Below, piece by piece: positions 11,401 to 24,400 of a stretch of 64,000 nt of DNA. The stretch covers positions 23,354,001 to 23,418,000 of the forward strand of contig NC_061781.1 in the NCBI RefSeq assembly GCF_022458985.1. The letters run 5' to 3'. The position numbers were made by a program, and so were the translations under genes. The number at the start of each line of letters is the position of its first letter. Position 1 is the stretch's first letter. A model generated the notes under the pieces. The model ran no database searches and was not told the origin of the DNA. It saw nothing but the letters and a program-made list of their open reading frames with translations. The stretch is from Mugil cephalus. Taxonomy: Eukaryota; Chordata; Actinopteri; Mugiliformes; Mugilidae.

Positions 11401-14400
11401 TCATCATTAGCCTTCATGCTTATCGATACTTTTTGTGCCAGATCTTTACATCCCAGTCCAGTAGGGGAAAGTAATGCACCTAAAAGTTGTTTAAACAATC
11501 GCCATAAACCCAAAGAAGAAGGAGAATCACACATCATTCACATCACATGATGACGACAAAGACACAATGGCAGAGAGACTGAAACAATCCAAAGTGGCTT
11601 CACTTCTGGTTTCACCAGGAGGGACTGTAACAGCGCAACATGCAACTTACGCAGCGACATGATGAAGTGTTTGTCGATGATGCACGTATTAAATACATAC
11701 GAGTGCAGCCACGAGTCGCTAAGTCTCAGTAGAACAGAACTAGTGAGGATCCAGTGACCAGTTTCCTATGTTTCTTACACAAACTCTTATGTCCTGTTTA
11801 GAAACTCAATAAAATGTTGTTTAAACAAAACCACAAACTTTTCCTAGATTAAAAATTCATAGGAGGAATCAATCAAATCTGATCGATGCAGATTTCCTAG
11901 CCTTCATTAGCTGTTTGGGACATTTTGTGCTAACATGCTACGTTCGCTCACATCCTGTGCATCTCCCGGGGGGGGGGGGGCTAAACCCCCCTGTCTTTAA
12001 AACCTAGTGACGCCCCTGGTTCAAATTTAGACTTTCCAACTATTTTAATGAGTAGTGCCCTATAGTTTTCTTGGTCTTTTTTTTATACTAAACAAATTGC
12101 ATGAAGTTCATTAAGCTGTAAATGTGCCACCTCTCCACCTGTTTCAGGTGAGGGCCCAGTCAGACTTCACCAAGAAGGAGACGGAGGTTTTCCTGCAGTA
12201 CGTGCACGACTACCGCCTGGAGAGGCAGCTGACGGCGCTGTACAACCGTCTGATGGGCGTGTCGGCCCTGACGGACCAGCCCACGCTGCTGGAGGAGGTC
12301 ATCCTGAACCGCAAGCCCAAACGCTGGGAGCTCAGGGAGTTCTGCGTCAAGGTTGGTGAGGAGGGGAGGATTAACTCGTCTCCCCCCCCGCGGGCAGTCA
12401 TTAAAGTTTCATCTTCGATTATTTTACAAGTCATTATACGGACGCACGCGAGCCTGAGGTGACACAACAATCTAACAACCTCTTGTTAACAGATGCACAC
12501 ACACACACTCATTAATATAACCTTATTCTAACCTTAACTCTAAAGCTGGAATAAACCTCAAACAGCCCTTTGAATTATTTCTGTCTGATAATGAGGAGGA
12601 AACGTCCTCCATCCAAGGTCTGAAACTCACACAGACACATATATACGAGCTCAGAGGAACAAAAACTATTAAAACTTCATTACATCCAATCCGAGAATTA
12701 AGAATAAGCCTCGTAAGAATAATTAAAGGTTTATCAGACGAATGCGTGGAGGAGCTCGGATGTGCGCAGTATTAAACATTCTCTTTCCGGACCAAAAAGA
12801 TGAATGGGAGAAAAAACACATCCAGGTCCCGTGAGGGAGGGATGGAGCGAGCTGCATCCATCTTCCCGGTATGAAAATAAACTGAATATTTAATTCGGCA
12901 GAGCTGCGACCTTCTGTTGTCTTTCTTCCAGAGCTGAGTCGGCAAAAGAGGGATTTGCCGACTCTGTCGGCTCAGGAACACACTTTCTTTGTTGTTTGCT
13001 TTTTCTTTTTTTTTTTACCGCTACAACGAGCAACAGCAGCGGTTTAAAGCTAAAATTAAGTCAGAGACTCAGAGCTGCTGCGTGTAGTGTTCCCTGTGAA
13101 ACAACAGCTGCCTCAAACGCACATGCAAATTAACCACAAAGTGACCATGAAGTGACACAATATAATGGAAACGATGAACAAAATGAGCACAAAGATGCAA
13201 AATGACCTCAGAGAGATACAAAAAAAAACTCAAAGAAACACAAATTGACAAAAAGACACACAAAATTGCCATATACTGACCACAAAGAGACAGAAAAATA
13301 ACCAGTGACACAAAAATAACAGTGATGACACACAAGATATGATGAAAACGTGCACAAAATGACCACAAAGAAATACAAAATAATTGAATGTGACCACAGA
13401 GACAGACACAATTACCACAACATGACAGATAATGAGTACAAAGACACAAATAAAACACAAAGCTGCATAAAATAACCACAAAGAGACACAAAACTAGCAC
13501 AAACACACAGAATGATGGCACAAAAGGGACATGGATACAAAATAAACAAAAAAGCTGCATTAAATAACCACAACCTGACCTCAGAGAGATACAAAGAAAC
13601 CCAAGGGAACAAAAAGACACACAAAATAGCCACACACTGACCACAAAGCGACAGAAAAACAACAAGTGACACAAACTAACCACAAAGAGACACAAAATAT
13701 AACGCAGAGATGCAAGCGATGACCACATAGAAATACAAAATAAATTCCAAGAAAGACAAAACGACCACAAAGAGACACAAACTTAGTACAACGACACAAA
13801 ATAAAAAACTAAATAACCACAAAGGCTTAAAATAACCACAGAGAGACACAAAATATGACGCAAAGATGCAAACGATGACCACAGACAGACAGGTAATGAC
13901 ACAAAATGAGTACGAAGACACAGAATAACACACAAAGCTGCACTAAATGACAACAGAGAGATACAAAAAAAACTCACAGAAACACAAATTGTCTTCAAAG
14001 ACGCACAAAATAAAACACTAAATAACCACAAAGACATAAAATGACCACAAAGAAACACAAGATAACTTTGGAAACCAAGACACAAAATAATGATTCAGTG
14101 ACGACAATGACCGAAAATAACCACAAAGTAGCAGAAAATGACCCCAGTGACACAAAGTAACTTAACACAACAGCTTTAACCATGAGTAGACACCCCCTCT
14201 TTTTCTAACAGTGTCCATCTGTCCTTGTGTACTTCCCTTCGGCCATTGTGAATGCATGTCCACTCTTAGAGGAAAAGACACACACAGCAGTGACCCCTGG
14301 CCTGTGTGTTACGTAAAAACAATTATATAATTAATTAGAATAGGGGGCGTGACCTGTGTAGGGGCAACACACAAACTCAAATCAGAGTCCGGTTACTGGG

Positions 14401-17148
14401 GGGGGGGACGTGTTCATGCAGAGCTTCATTTAAGGACTAATTTGCATAAAAACTCTTATATAAAAGCCTTATGGTTTCACTGAGGCGCAAAGAACGGCTA
14501 AATTTGCCCCCGCGGCGCGTTCAAAGTAAGTGGAATAAAGCACTAAACGTGATAAATGTTACATTAATCTGAGCACGTCAGGAGGTTTTAGAGTCTGACC
14601 TCGTTAAAGTGAAGCCGCCGCACCTTCGTTTCCTTCAACCTTGAAGAACTTATCATGTGTAAACACGTCCGAGGTGATAAGTTGACGTATGATGACATTG
14701 TTCCTGCTCCTGCTGCAGAAAGAACATGTGAGCGACTTCTTTTTATATTTATATGTGAATGTCACCAGAGGAGCTTTGGATTCTTGGTCTGTGTCCATCT
14801 GCTGGGACTCTCCTCAGATTAAGAGCCTCGCGTCACGATGGGCCTCAGCACTTTTAGGATTTTTAAGGTCAACATGCACCAAAAGAAATAAATAAATAAT
14901 AAATAAATCCCTTCCTCCTAAGGTCAAGTCAATAAATGTGTGAAAAAGTGTCATTTTAACATGAACTGCATCTGTTTTATTAGATGAAATCAGCAATCGA
15001 GGCTCGATCGTGCATTAAATACATAATATAAATATTATTCCTAACTTTTTATTCATTTATTATTATTGTTTTTATGTCTTTTAGATGTTGTTTTCTTCAT
15101 TTTATTTTTATTTTTCTTGTTTCTTATTATTATACTGACAGGATAAGAAGGACAAGAATATTATTATATATTATTGATCTTTTAAGAAGGGATAAAATAA
15201 ATCTAAACTTCCTCCCTCTCCTGTTCAGACATGTGGAGGATGGAATATTTAGTTTATGTTTATTTTATTTGTGATTATTTTGTTTGCTTTCTTACATATT
15301 CAAACTAAACTGAACTAATCAGAGAAGCTGAGTTTTGAATATCTTAAAATAAATGGGAGGTTCATTTATGTCATTGACCGTTTGCTCCTAAAAAGTCTCT
15401 TTTCATCTCTTTGAAATGCAAATTGTGTTGAATTAATCCCAAATTTGAGGCAGTTTTATTTACGTTACTTTTATGTTGTGCTTGTTTCACTCTGAATATT
15501 TGAGAAGGAAAACAAACAAGAAGTTTAACTACCAGATCCTATAACATAGACTATTAAGAGTCATCAGTAAAACAAGTCATCTTTAACCTCCTGAGACCCA
15601 ACGTCCTCATGTGTGGACGACGTTAAGTTTAAGGTTTTAGTCCATTTAGTCCTGTTGTCCTCATATGGGGACACTTTTGTCTGCCATGTACTGGTAGCGA
15701 AGGGTCAAAACACTTGTTTATTCATTCTTAGTGACTTTTCTAGTTTTATATGACATGAAAATTTAACAAATTCACAAATACTCATTCGAGGACGTTGGGA
15801 TTTCATCGTATCCAATTCTAGGTTTTGCATTAAAATAAACTGTTGCACATTGGTGACTTAAAGTGCAATAATCCCTGTGTCCCTATAATATTTTTCAGAA
15901 ACAAAGATGATGCTTATTTTGTTTATACTTCTTAGATCCAATTAATCCCAAATACCGAAAGATCTTAATCTTACTTTTAAGACATTAATTAATTAATATT
16001 CCAAACAAATGTTTAGGTCTCAGTAGGTTACAGTGAGGAGCGGTCGCTGACTGTTTATACTACTGACAAACCCAACGTGACGTCACCCGTTGGATTTTGA
16101 ACCTCAAAAATGAAGCCTAAAGTGGGCGGAGCCTGCGGTCGCCATGTTGGATCTTTACTCCGCCCACACACAGATATTCCAAGTCTTAATTCCCGCCCAA
16201 CCAACTCTCCGCTACCCGTTAGCTCAGGCTAACCTTTGTACCAATAAGTTGTCCTTTTACATTTCCACAAAATGTCCACAATGAGTAAATTTTGCTGTTT
16301 CGTTACTTCTATTACTATCATTATTGTTATTATAGGGATTTTAAGGTAGAACTACTGTTTTACCATAGTTTTAGAGCTCACACTTCCTCTCACTCTCTCA
16401 TCAGGTGAACTTCGTCCTGGGCACCGGCCTCCTTTGCCTCTTCACTCAGGCTTCTCTGACCGGCAGAGACCAGGCTCTGCTGATGAAGAGCTGGTCCGAC
16501 CGCATGGGCGCCCTCTACAGGAAGATGAAGAACACCGGCGGACGCTGCTTGGGATACTTCCTGGAGCAGGCGGAAGAGGACGTACGCAAAGAGCTGCACG
16601 ACGCCGTGCAGAACCGCGCACCTCCAGAGGAGGCGGCGTCGAGCATCCTGAAGACCCTGGAGAAGAACTACGACTGGCTGCGCTGGGCGGTGATGCTCCA
16701 TCCTGCTGTGGGAGTCATGGAGGAGGAGAAGGAGGAGAAGGAGGAGGAGACGCAGGACGAAAAGGAAGCTCCGCCGACAGAACAGCAGCCCAACAATTTC
16801 CTCTCCGTGGTGTCTGAAGCTCCGATCCCCCACGTGGTGGTTTGCTACCGCGAGACGCCGACGTCACTGGACAAAAGCCGCATCCACCAGCTCATCGTGG
16901 ACCTGGAGTGGAAGATCCCGAATCCGCCGCCTGAAGTGTACGCCTCCATCGAGGAGGACCCGGGCAGGGCGCGCCGGTACCTGGCCTCCCGCATGCTGAG
17001 GAAGCTGCAGGAGGGGCTGGGAGCCGGCGTGGCCATTCACGTGGTGCCGGGCAGGATGGAGATGAAGTGCAACTTCCCTCCGGCCTCCTACTACCTCTAC
17101 GAGTACACGCACCGTCTGGCCTCGGGCACCGTGTGTGTGTTCGGATGA
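8437..17148 (+). CDS. Rapunzel-like family protein, 4 exons, 396 aa
   Basis: Coding exons 8437-8489, 8571-8760, 12148-12351, 16405-17148; phases 2, 0, 0 join cleanly to 396 aa. The start AACCATGG is a good Kozak context and sits downstream of a TATA box. The order of conserved blocks resembles teleost rapunzel (rpz) proteins: a helical N-terminal half; LTALYNRLMGVSAL followed by REFCVKVNFVLGTGLLCLF (around residues 144-162), matching the family's cysteine-containing hydrophobic segment; then LEKNYDWLRWAV (around 235-246). A Glu/Lys-rich stretch (about 255-270) precedes a C-terminal domain ending at Gly396. Zebrafish rapunzel is linked to bone and fin overgrowth when mutant; the biochemical role is unknown. 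Family assignment is from memory of the pattern and is less certain than for the other genes. The exon 3 donor is the unusual GTTGGT. Introns 2 and 3 carry degenerate tandem repeats. Confidence 0.75.
8877..9023 (+). repeat. Copy 1 of an intronic duplication (about 147 bp)
   Basis: Shares a long near-identical stretch (AAACAAACATAAAGAGTCAC onward) with 10881-11028 in the same intron of the rapunzel-like gene. The second copy has an extra block of about 15 nt. It belongs to the GACCACAAAGAGACACAAAA low-complexity family nearby. Confidence 0.75.
9325..9560. mobile_element. hAT-type element end fragment
   Basis: Contains GAGGTGTCAAACATAAGGCCC followed by a GGGGGCCAG block, a terminal pattern common to vertebrate hAT-derived non-autonomous elements. 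No transposase reading frame. Confidence 0.5.
10380..11030. repeat. Degenerate tandem-repeat tract (ACAAAGAGACACAAAATGA-like) in intron 2
   Basis: Purine-rich variants of ACAAAATGACCACAAAGAGA recur through the interval with many substitutions. Its complement gives long Phe/Leu/Cys-rich open frames that are artefacts of composition. The tract ends with the second copy of the 8877-9023 duplication. Confidence 0.8.
11140..11335 (+). mobile_element. Non-LTR retrotransposon 3' end fragment
   Basis: Ends GAGTAGGAGCTGCTGTAATG ... AAGTAATTCTGATTCTGATT, a tail typical of fish LINE 3' ends, and closely matches 31190-31350. No coding region remains. Confidence 0.55.
11955..12022. mobile_element. DNA transposon end fragment beside a G run
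   Basis: A run of about 13 G is followed by CTTTAAAACCTAGTGACGCC and CCTGG, a terminus commonly seen in fish hAT-like elements. It lies about 125 nt upstream of exon 3 of the rapunzel-like gene. Confidence 0.4.
13130..14165. repeat. Degenerate tandem-repeat tract in intron 3 of the rapunzel-like gene
   Basis: About 1 kb of imperfect units resembling ACCACAAAGAGACACAAAAT, the same family as the intron 2 tract. Overlapping antisense open frames are a by-product. Confidence 0.85.
15583..16030 (+). mobile_element. MITE with TAACCTCCTGAGACC inverted ends (family A), full copy
   Basis: Begins TTAACCTCCTGAGACCC and ends GGTCTCAGTAGGTTA, which is an imperfect inverted repeat of the start. The interior holds GTCCTCATATGGGGAC. 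Related copies lie at 36331-36720 and 63235-63561, with a fragment at 58870-58955. No coding capacity. Confidence 0.75.
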
Positions 17149-17228
17149 AAAATTAAACAGGGATAAAACTATCTGCTGATCCCACACAGATGTGTAAAAA
17201 TCTTTCTCGTGTTGTTGCATTACCTCCA

Positions 17229-17234
17229 AATAAA
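17229..17234 (+). terminator. Polyadenylation signal of the rapunzel-like gene
   Basis: AATAAA 80 nt after the stop codon. A candidate hcnl1 signal on the opposite strand (TTTATT, 17295-17300) would bring the two convergent 3' ends within about 60 nt. Confidence 0.65.
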
Positions 17235-17952
17235 CACAGAAAAAAAAAAGACATACGTGATTTTTTTTAACCTTCTTTTAAAGCAAAGTTCCATTTTATT
17301 GCAGGGTGGGTCTTATCTACAATGAGTCGATGAGATTAAAAGAATAATAATTTGATGGTCTCGCAACAATGGCAAGTGGCAAAGTCGGAGATACATTTAA
17401 CATAAGTAAACTGTTGGTTCTCACAGCCGATGCTTTGTACTTCGGTCTGCAGCGTTGACGAGGAAAAGGATCTGCTACTACTTTACCAGGTCTTCTGTGG
17501 CCACGTTTTAGCAGCCTGAGGTATTTGGAAGACTCTCAAAGCATAACAGGTGGTCGTAATGTTTTGGCTCACCATTGTAAGTCATCATTAGGGACTTAAT
17601 TACTAAATCCTTGGATTTCCAACTTTGGTTCAGACTCAAAAATCTCAAGAAATAACAGATGAAATTGCATGAAATGTTGTGCAGACCCATTATGAAGTTT
17701 AAAAAAAAAAAACATAATTAATCCAGTACTTTGGTTTAAGACCAAACACCCACATATCTTAGCATTCCCATAATCCTTTGCCTTGAAGTTAGCTGCTAGC
17801 ATCCTGTAGCATCCTGTAGGATGTATCACTACACAGTCCATAGAAGGAAGAAACACATGAAGTCAGACAATCAGAATCAACTGTTTACATCTAAATGTTA
17901 AATGCAACTGAAGTACAATAAATAATCTTTCGTGTACTGAGGTTGGTCTAAA

Positions 17953-18026
17953 CCAGTGGTTCCCAATCTGGGTCCAAGAGATCAGAGGGAATAAACCTCG
18001 GAAAAAAGGTCGGGAACCACTGGTCC
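17953..18026. mobile_element. Very short palindromic MITE
   Basis: CCAGTGGTTCCCAATCTGGG at the left and GGTCGGGAACCACTGG at the right form inverted termini around about 40 nt, as in hAT-derived miniature elements. Confidence 0.5.
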
Positions 18027-18414
18027 AAACTATGACGGATGCTCCAACAATCAAATTTAGTTAAGATAGGTTCAAATGAGCAGTTTTTAAAAAACGTACG
18101 ATGTTCTGACTGCTTGTGTTTCTTGTGAATTCCTGCTTAGTCGCAAATATGCATCGACTTTTTTTTTTTTTTTTGAACATTGAGGCTTAAATGCAGCTTT
18201 CGAGGAGGCTGAGGTTAAATGTTTCACTTGGTTTATGGCTGATAATTGATCGATCTTAAGAAGACGAATAAAATAAAATAAAAACTCTCTAATATTGTCC
18301 ATCTCTGTCCAACTTACGAAGAAGTCGTCATCCCCAAAAATGCCCTGGAAATGCATAGCTTCTGTGCGTTTAATACAGTACCAAGTCCAAATACTGTTGG
18401 TTTTTTTTTTGGTC

Positions 18415-21400
18415 TTACACGAGTTCAGCGTCAGAGTTGAGCTGGACCATTTTCTCAAAGTCCTTCTTGACATCTGGGAAGCCCCGGAGCGCCTCCTGAA
18501 AGTCCTTGTAGGAAAGAGAGAAGCACTGGCAGTCGGTCAGCGCCTTCACCGTGGCCAGATGTTTGCCTTTGGTCAGGACACACGTCTCTGCGCGCACAGA
18601 AGGAACCACAAGGCCGCGGTTAATGAGCGACTGAACCCTAATGACGACGGGATGAGATCTGACAATTAATCCTAAATTAAACAACCAGACTTTTTTTTTT
18701 TATTTGGTGGAAGCCTGCTTAGCTCTAAACGCTGCAGAGCTCTGCTGCCAAAAAAAGATTAGGACCTGTTCCCACTTAACGAAGAATTAAATAAATCAAA
18801 CTGGAAACTGTGCTCTTTTATAAATCCTTCTTGTTCACATATAAACAGGAACTTGCAGCTGTATCCTAGGACTGTTTATATGATTAGAAAGGTTTATAGC
18901 ACGACTAAATATTCCTCTTAAGCCAACAGAATGGTGGGGAAGTCAGTAATGATATAAAAGTTCATTCTTCATTCCTTTACTACTTCTAGCTTTGCAAAAA
19001 CTTCCCTCATACACACAAATAGCAATGTCATTTCCTTGAAAACACTATCAGAGCGCGTCATCTGCTGAGCGAGCCGTCGCTCACTTTCACAGAGAAAGTG
19101 GCTCCAATGATGCAACTGCTTTTAGGGAAACAGAGAATTGACAGGTTTCTAAATTGACCTTGGCAAGGAAAGAGAACGTGGCACCTAATGGACTCTACTC
19201 CATGCAATATGCAACCTTTGGCCTCAGCGCTGTCTTTCTCTGAACAGGTTTGATCAGAACTTCCACCAAAACATAATAATTGCCGTGAAAACTGAAACAA
19301 CTGTAAGAGAAATTATGTCTGGAAGCAAAAATAAAGGTGGACAAAAACATTTGCAGGGTAAGAAAACTGTTTTTGAGAGAGTGCATCCATTTATCATTAG
19401 GTACGAGAAAGCAAATGCATTCTTGTAAAGGTTATAAATTATGTTTATGCTGCTAATATTGCAGGATTTCACCTGAGGACTGATGAGGCTCTCGGCCAAT
19501 AGCACGGAAACTGACCGAGTCAGCATCTAATATGCAGCCTTGTGATTGGCTCAGCAGCCATAGGGGCGGGGCTTACTGTGTAGAGGAGGCTTAGATTGAC
19601 AGGTCTAGTGTGGCGCTATTATTTTTGGTAGTTTAGTTTCATCTATTTATTGGCCATTTAATTCTACTTTTATCTGTTCCTATCGTATGTGTGTGTTGTG
19701 TAATAACGTACAAGCTGTGCAAACCAGTTTCCTCTGGTGGGATTAATAAAGTTGTCTGAATCTTCATGCAAACAAAAGTTTAACAGAACAGTTATATTCA
19801 AATATTTTAACTAGTATAACTAATAAACTGTGATTTAATTTGATGTAATTTGAGTGAACTGGCTGTTTAATAATAAAATTTCCCATCTGATTCTAGTTAA
19901 AGGAATTAAGTTATTAAAGACTGACACAAACTAAAAACAGGAAGTGAACAGACTTTTCATAAACATTATATATTTCCCACATTCGTCGTAAATCCCAACC
20001 CACCTCCAAAGAAGTCTCCGTCACACAGCTCCCTGTCGTAGGACTCTGTCTCCAGCAGAACTTGTCCGTGGTCGATGAAGAACATGCGGTTTCCCGGGAC
20101 GTTTTGTCGGATTATGGCGTCTCCTTCCTGGAAAACCTCGTACTCCAGTTTGGGGAGGATGGCGTTGATGAAGTTCTCGTCTCTGTTCTGAAACATCGGT
20201 ACCTTCCTCAGCAGGCGGCTGCACATCACCATCAGGATTTGCTGTGAAAAAGTAAAAACAAAGGCAGAAAATATGTCGTCTGCTTTGGATTATGGACCGT
20301 TCAACAAAACGATAGCACGCATCGGAAAAAAATCTGATACGAGGGATTAAAAAACGTTTCCCAGTTGTACCTCTTTGAGTGCTGAAGACACTGTGTCCAT
20401 GACGTCCTTCTCGTCAAACCACTTCCCTCCGTAGCGAGCCTGATAATAGCTGTTGATGCGAAGGCACAGCTCTGGAGGGAGCTTCATGAAGGCCATGTAG
20501 TGCTCCAAACGGCTCATCTGCGGAGATATTTTTAAGGCACGGCTCACTAGCCCCCACACATAATTCATGACGGATAGCTTTACGCCGCGAGTGTCTTCCT
20601 GCAGGTGCATATTTAATCGTGTTGCATGAATGCATATTTTCACAGCTTTACTCTGTGGACAAGAAAGGTGGAAAATAGTGAAGCAGGGAACTAATACGGG
20701 GTGAATTAATGTGCTTCTCAAAACTATTTACACGTTATTAAAATGTGATTTTTTTTGTAAACGAATATGTGTGATGGTCATGAAATAAAAAATAACATTA
20801 TGTTCAGAAAAGGTTTTCAAGTTGAAACTCCAAAAATGTGTCGATATTCAGCGTATAAACTGAAAACACACAAAAATACATCTTTCACCGGTGAGATATT
20901 TACATTTCTTAAACCTGTAGAGTTTCTTGAAGACGTTTCGCCGCTCATGGAGGACAATGGTCCTACGTAAGTTACGTTAACTTTTAAGGCCACTTCCCCT
21001 TATGGGGTGAAAACATTGTGTATCGTTCTTCATACGATTTAAAAGACAAAACACTGAGATTTTACCTTCTCCCATCAAGGTATAAAAAACTAAGACATGT
21101 TTGGCTTCAGGCCATAAAGGTCTGGACACAGATGTAAAAGCTGTGGGACCCTGATGTTAGTCGATATGTGAACGTGTGCAGCAAACACTTAATCACTTTA
21201 AGTTATGATGCTAACGTTGATCCTGAACTTAAATGACAGTAATAAAAAACTAAGACATGTTTGGCTTCAGGCCATTAAAGGGCTATAATGTTTAAAATTC
21301 AAATTTCATTTTAAAAAGTCAAAGTAAATGTTGATGCTGAACTTAAATGACAGTAATAAAAAAGTAAGAAATTGTTTGTTTGGCTTCAGGCCATAAAAGG

Positions 21401-24400
21401 TCTGAACACAGATGTAAAAGCTGTGGGACCCTGATCTTAGTCGATATGTGAACGTGTGCAGCAAACACTTAATCACAGTTATTAGTTATAATGTTTAAAA
21501 TTCAAATTTCATTTTAAAAAGTCAAATAAGTGAATGTTGATGCTGAACTTAAATGACAGTACGTTACGTTCTGTGAAGCATTTTTTTTTAATAAAACGTT
21601 TGGCTAAGCTTCATGTTGTATTTATACCATGATTAATTATTTTAACATTATAGAAAGATTATGAATTAATGACAGTTGTCACACGTTACCCGGAGATTCA
21701 GTGAGGGAAGAGTAAATGTCTCGTATGACACATATTTTTTTAGTTTTTCTACTTAACGTCCCCGTTCGTCACTCGGCAACGACATTATTTATGTGTCTCC
21801 CTGACCAGCTTTCCAGTCGACAAATGCTAGCAACACAGAATAAACACTGAATACGGGTGATATTTGGGTTTACCACCATTAACGGTCACTAACGGCGACG
21901 CCACTAGAGACGCAATGCATGATGGGATATCTACCACCCATTGAGAGATCGGATTTTCACTACATTTTGCAACGCTTTATGGGAAATTTTGAGTTCCCTA
22001 TGTAGGGTATAGAATTTGATCACAAAGGTTTCTGACACCGCTACAGAATGGTGTAACCCCCGTATAAGGCCTTATGTAGGTGTTGGGGGGGCAAGTGTCA
22101 CCCCCGACGTCTCACCTTGCTCTTGTACTCCTTGGCCGCTGGGTCCACGTTGGCGATCATGGTCGTAGCGTTGGCCACAAGGACGGTGTACATGAGGCAG
22201 CCGGACACCATGCTGACCATGACAATCCACATTTCAACATAATCTACAGGAAGAAAATCAAACAAAAAGTGTGTTTAGTGCGAAATAAACTGGGAGTTTA
22301 TATTAGACACTTTTTTTTTTTAAAAAGCTGCCTCACTTGTTGGAGCGTCCATGGAGCCGTAAGAGAGAGCGATCATCTGGGACAGGGCCCGGAAAACTCC
22401 CCAGGAGTATTTCACAATGACTGTGGAGTTCTGGAAGAAAAGGTTTGGGACCATCTATAGGTGACAACTTTCTACACTTTAACCCTCCTATTATTTATCT
22501 ATGGGGTCAATTTATCTATTTTTATTACCACATAAGTAAAAAAGAGAATAATGAACAGATCAATAAAATAACTGAAAGCATACAGTACATAAAGAAGAGA
22601 AACAAATGTTACTTTGAAGTAGGAATGTGCAGGAGGAACCAAAAAAACCCTTCTAACCCTAAATGACAAAGATTCATCATAAACAAGAAATGAACTGACT
22701 CAAACTAATTCAAAGAAAAGCTGAGGAAGAAAAATAAGTCATATTTATAAACGATGAATGAAGGGATTTAGAGATATTAGAGATGATAAAATTAAATATG
22801 AAGTGTAGGAACATACCTAAAAGATAGTGTCTCCTGTCTCCATTTATCTCCATTTTACTAAAATATGTTAGATTCATGTTATTGTGTATTTAAAGAAATT
22901 TACATTTGTGTAGGAAAATTGTGGGAGGAAATTTGAAAAATTTCTCTTTCCTATTTAAGGTCTATCAGTGAGATTTTATGGTGATCTGCATATTTGTCCA
23001 GAGTTGTGTAACAGGTTTTCTGGATGGAAATGTGAGGTGGGGTGGAGGGATTTTATTTTATTTAAAGAGTTATTTAGTTAGTCAACAAATACACATAAAG
23101 TACCAGACACATAAAGTTGCTGTTTATGATTGAATTACTGTGGTCAAATTGACACCAAGGATTAAAAGTGATAGAAAATGTCAAGGTAATAGGAGATTTA
23201 AGACAAAGTGCATTCTTCATTTAGAAAACGTCGTCTTTACCATGAGGTTTTCCTTGCGGACCCAGCAGTCGGTGGGAAACTCCTCCAGCATCGGGACGAA
23301 GTACTGGATGCAGCCGTTCCAGTGACACAGCAAAAAAATCATCATGAACAGAGACAAGACGCGGAAGAACAGCCGGACGACCTCCAGGTTTGCATTTGAC
23401 ACCTGTCAGGAACACACGACATGTAAATGTAGACGAGTCCGATAATAATAGAGCGGCACGCTGGTGTTAACCCCGGTCTGATCCCAGCCCTTAAACAATT
23501 CACAAAAGCTCCCCATGAATCTGAATAGTTTATTTATTGTGCCCCTAACACGAGGCATCGAATGACCACATCACTACAAGAAGGACACCTCAAGAAGAAA
23601 CCAAGAAACAGGAGCAGTCAGATGATCTCACAGGGTGGAAGCGAGCCAACCGTTTAGTCAGATTATCTAAAACTGAAAGTGAGTGAATCTCAGACTGCAG
23701 AGAAATAACGTCTGCACACAGCTGATGTACAGCTGGAGCAGGACACGGATCGGTAAACTGTGACGGACGTACGTGATAGTTCATTTCAGCTCGTCCTTGT
23801 TTCTAGATCTCGATTTAATTTGTGAGTACAAGTTAGAAAGGTAGACCCAGGTTGTAGCAAAGCAAACAATGTTCCCGATCTAATGCTAAATAACACAATA
23901 AAACAGAAATAAAACATCAAACGTCTTCCGAGCTCCAGTGATGCACATTAATACTCATTCAAGCTCAATAAATACAGTTATTTGCTCAAAAATCTGCATT
24001 AACTCTGAATCTGGATATTTTTAAGAAATATAGATGAATAAAGTCTAAGTATTTGCAGTACATGACAGCAACATCCAGTCAATCCAGTGTCATTCTTTCT
24101 TAGCCTGGTCCCTGTACAAACCACTCCAAAAAAAAATAAATAAAAGGTTTCCAGGTTTTCCAGGAAGCACCACTTCACCTAAAATCATTTATTTTAGCCT
24201 CGAGTAAACACCAGTTCCAGAAAGCATACATCATGCACTATCAAGGTCAGAGCTGAGATATCATATTTCATAATAACATCTACTGTTGCATAAGAAAAAA
24301 AATTAATAATAATCGAGCTACGACCAGCTCTTATTTTACAAATGACATTGACCAAAGTCAGATTTGTCACTGGAGCCGGCGGCGTGGTAAAAAGGTTTCA

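Noticed and set aside
10380-14165. CRISPR-like regularly spaced repeats
   Set aside because: Units are imperfect, adjacent and purine-rich with no unique spacers, and the genome is vertebrate.
13069-14183. Overlapping minus-strand hydrophobic open frames up to 233 codons
   Set aside because: Same cause: antisense of the ACAAAGAGACACAAAATGACC repeat tract; three frames are open at once, as expected for repeats lacking stop complements.
16434-16817. 127-codon Arg/Gly-rich frame
   Set aside because: Alternate frame inside exon 4 of the rapunzel-like gene, open because of high GC; kept only as a possible mis-splicing product.
20767-20970. 67-codon plus-strand frame
   Set aside because: Lies in an hcnl1 intron in AT-rich DNA next to tandem repeats; no homology seen.
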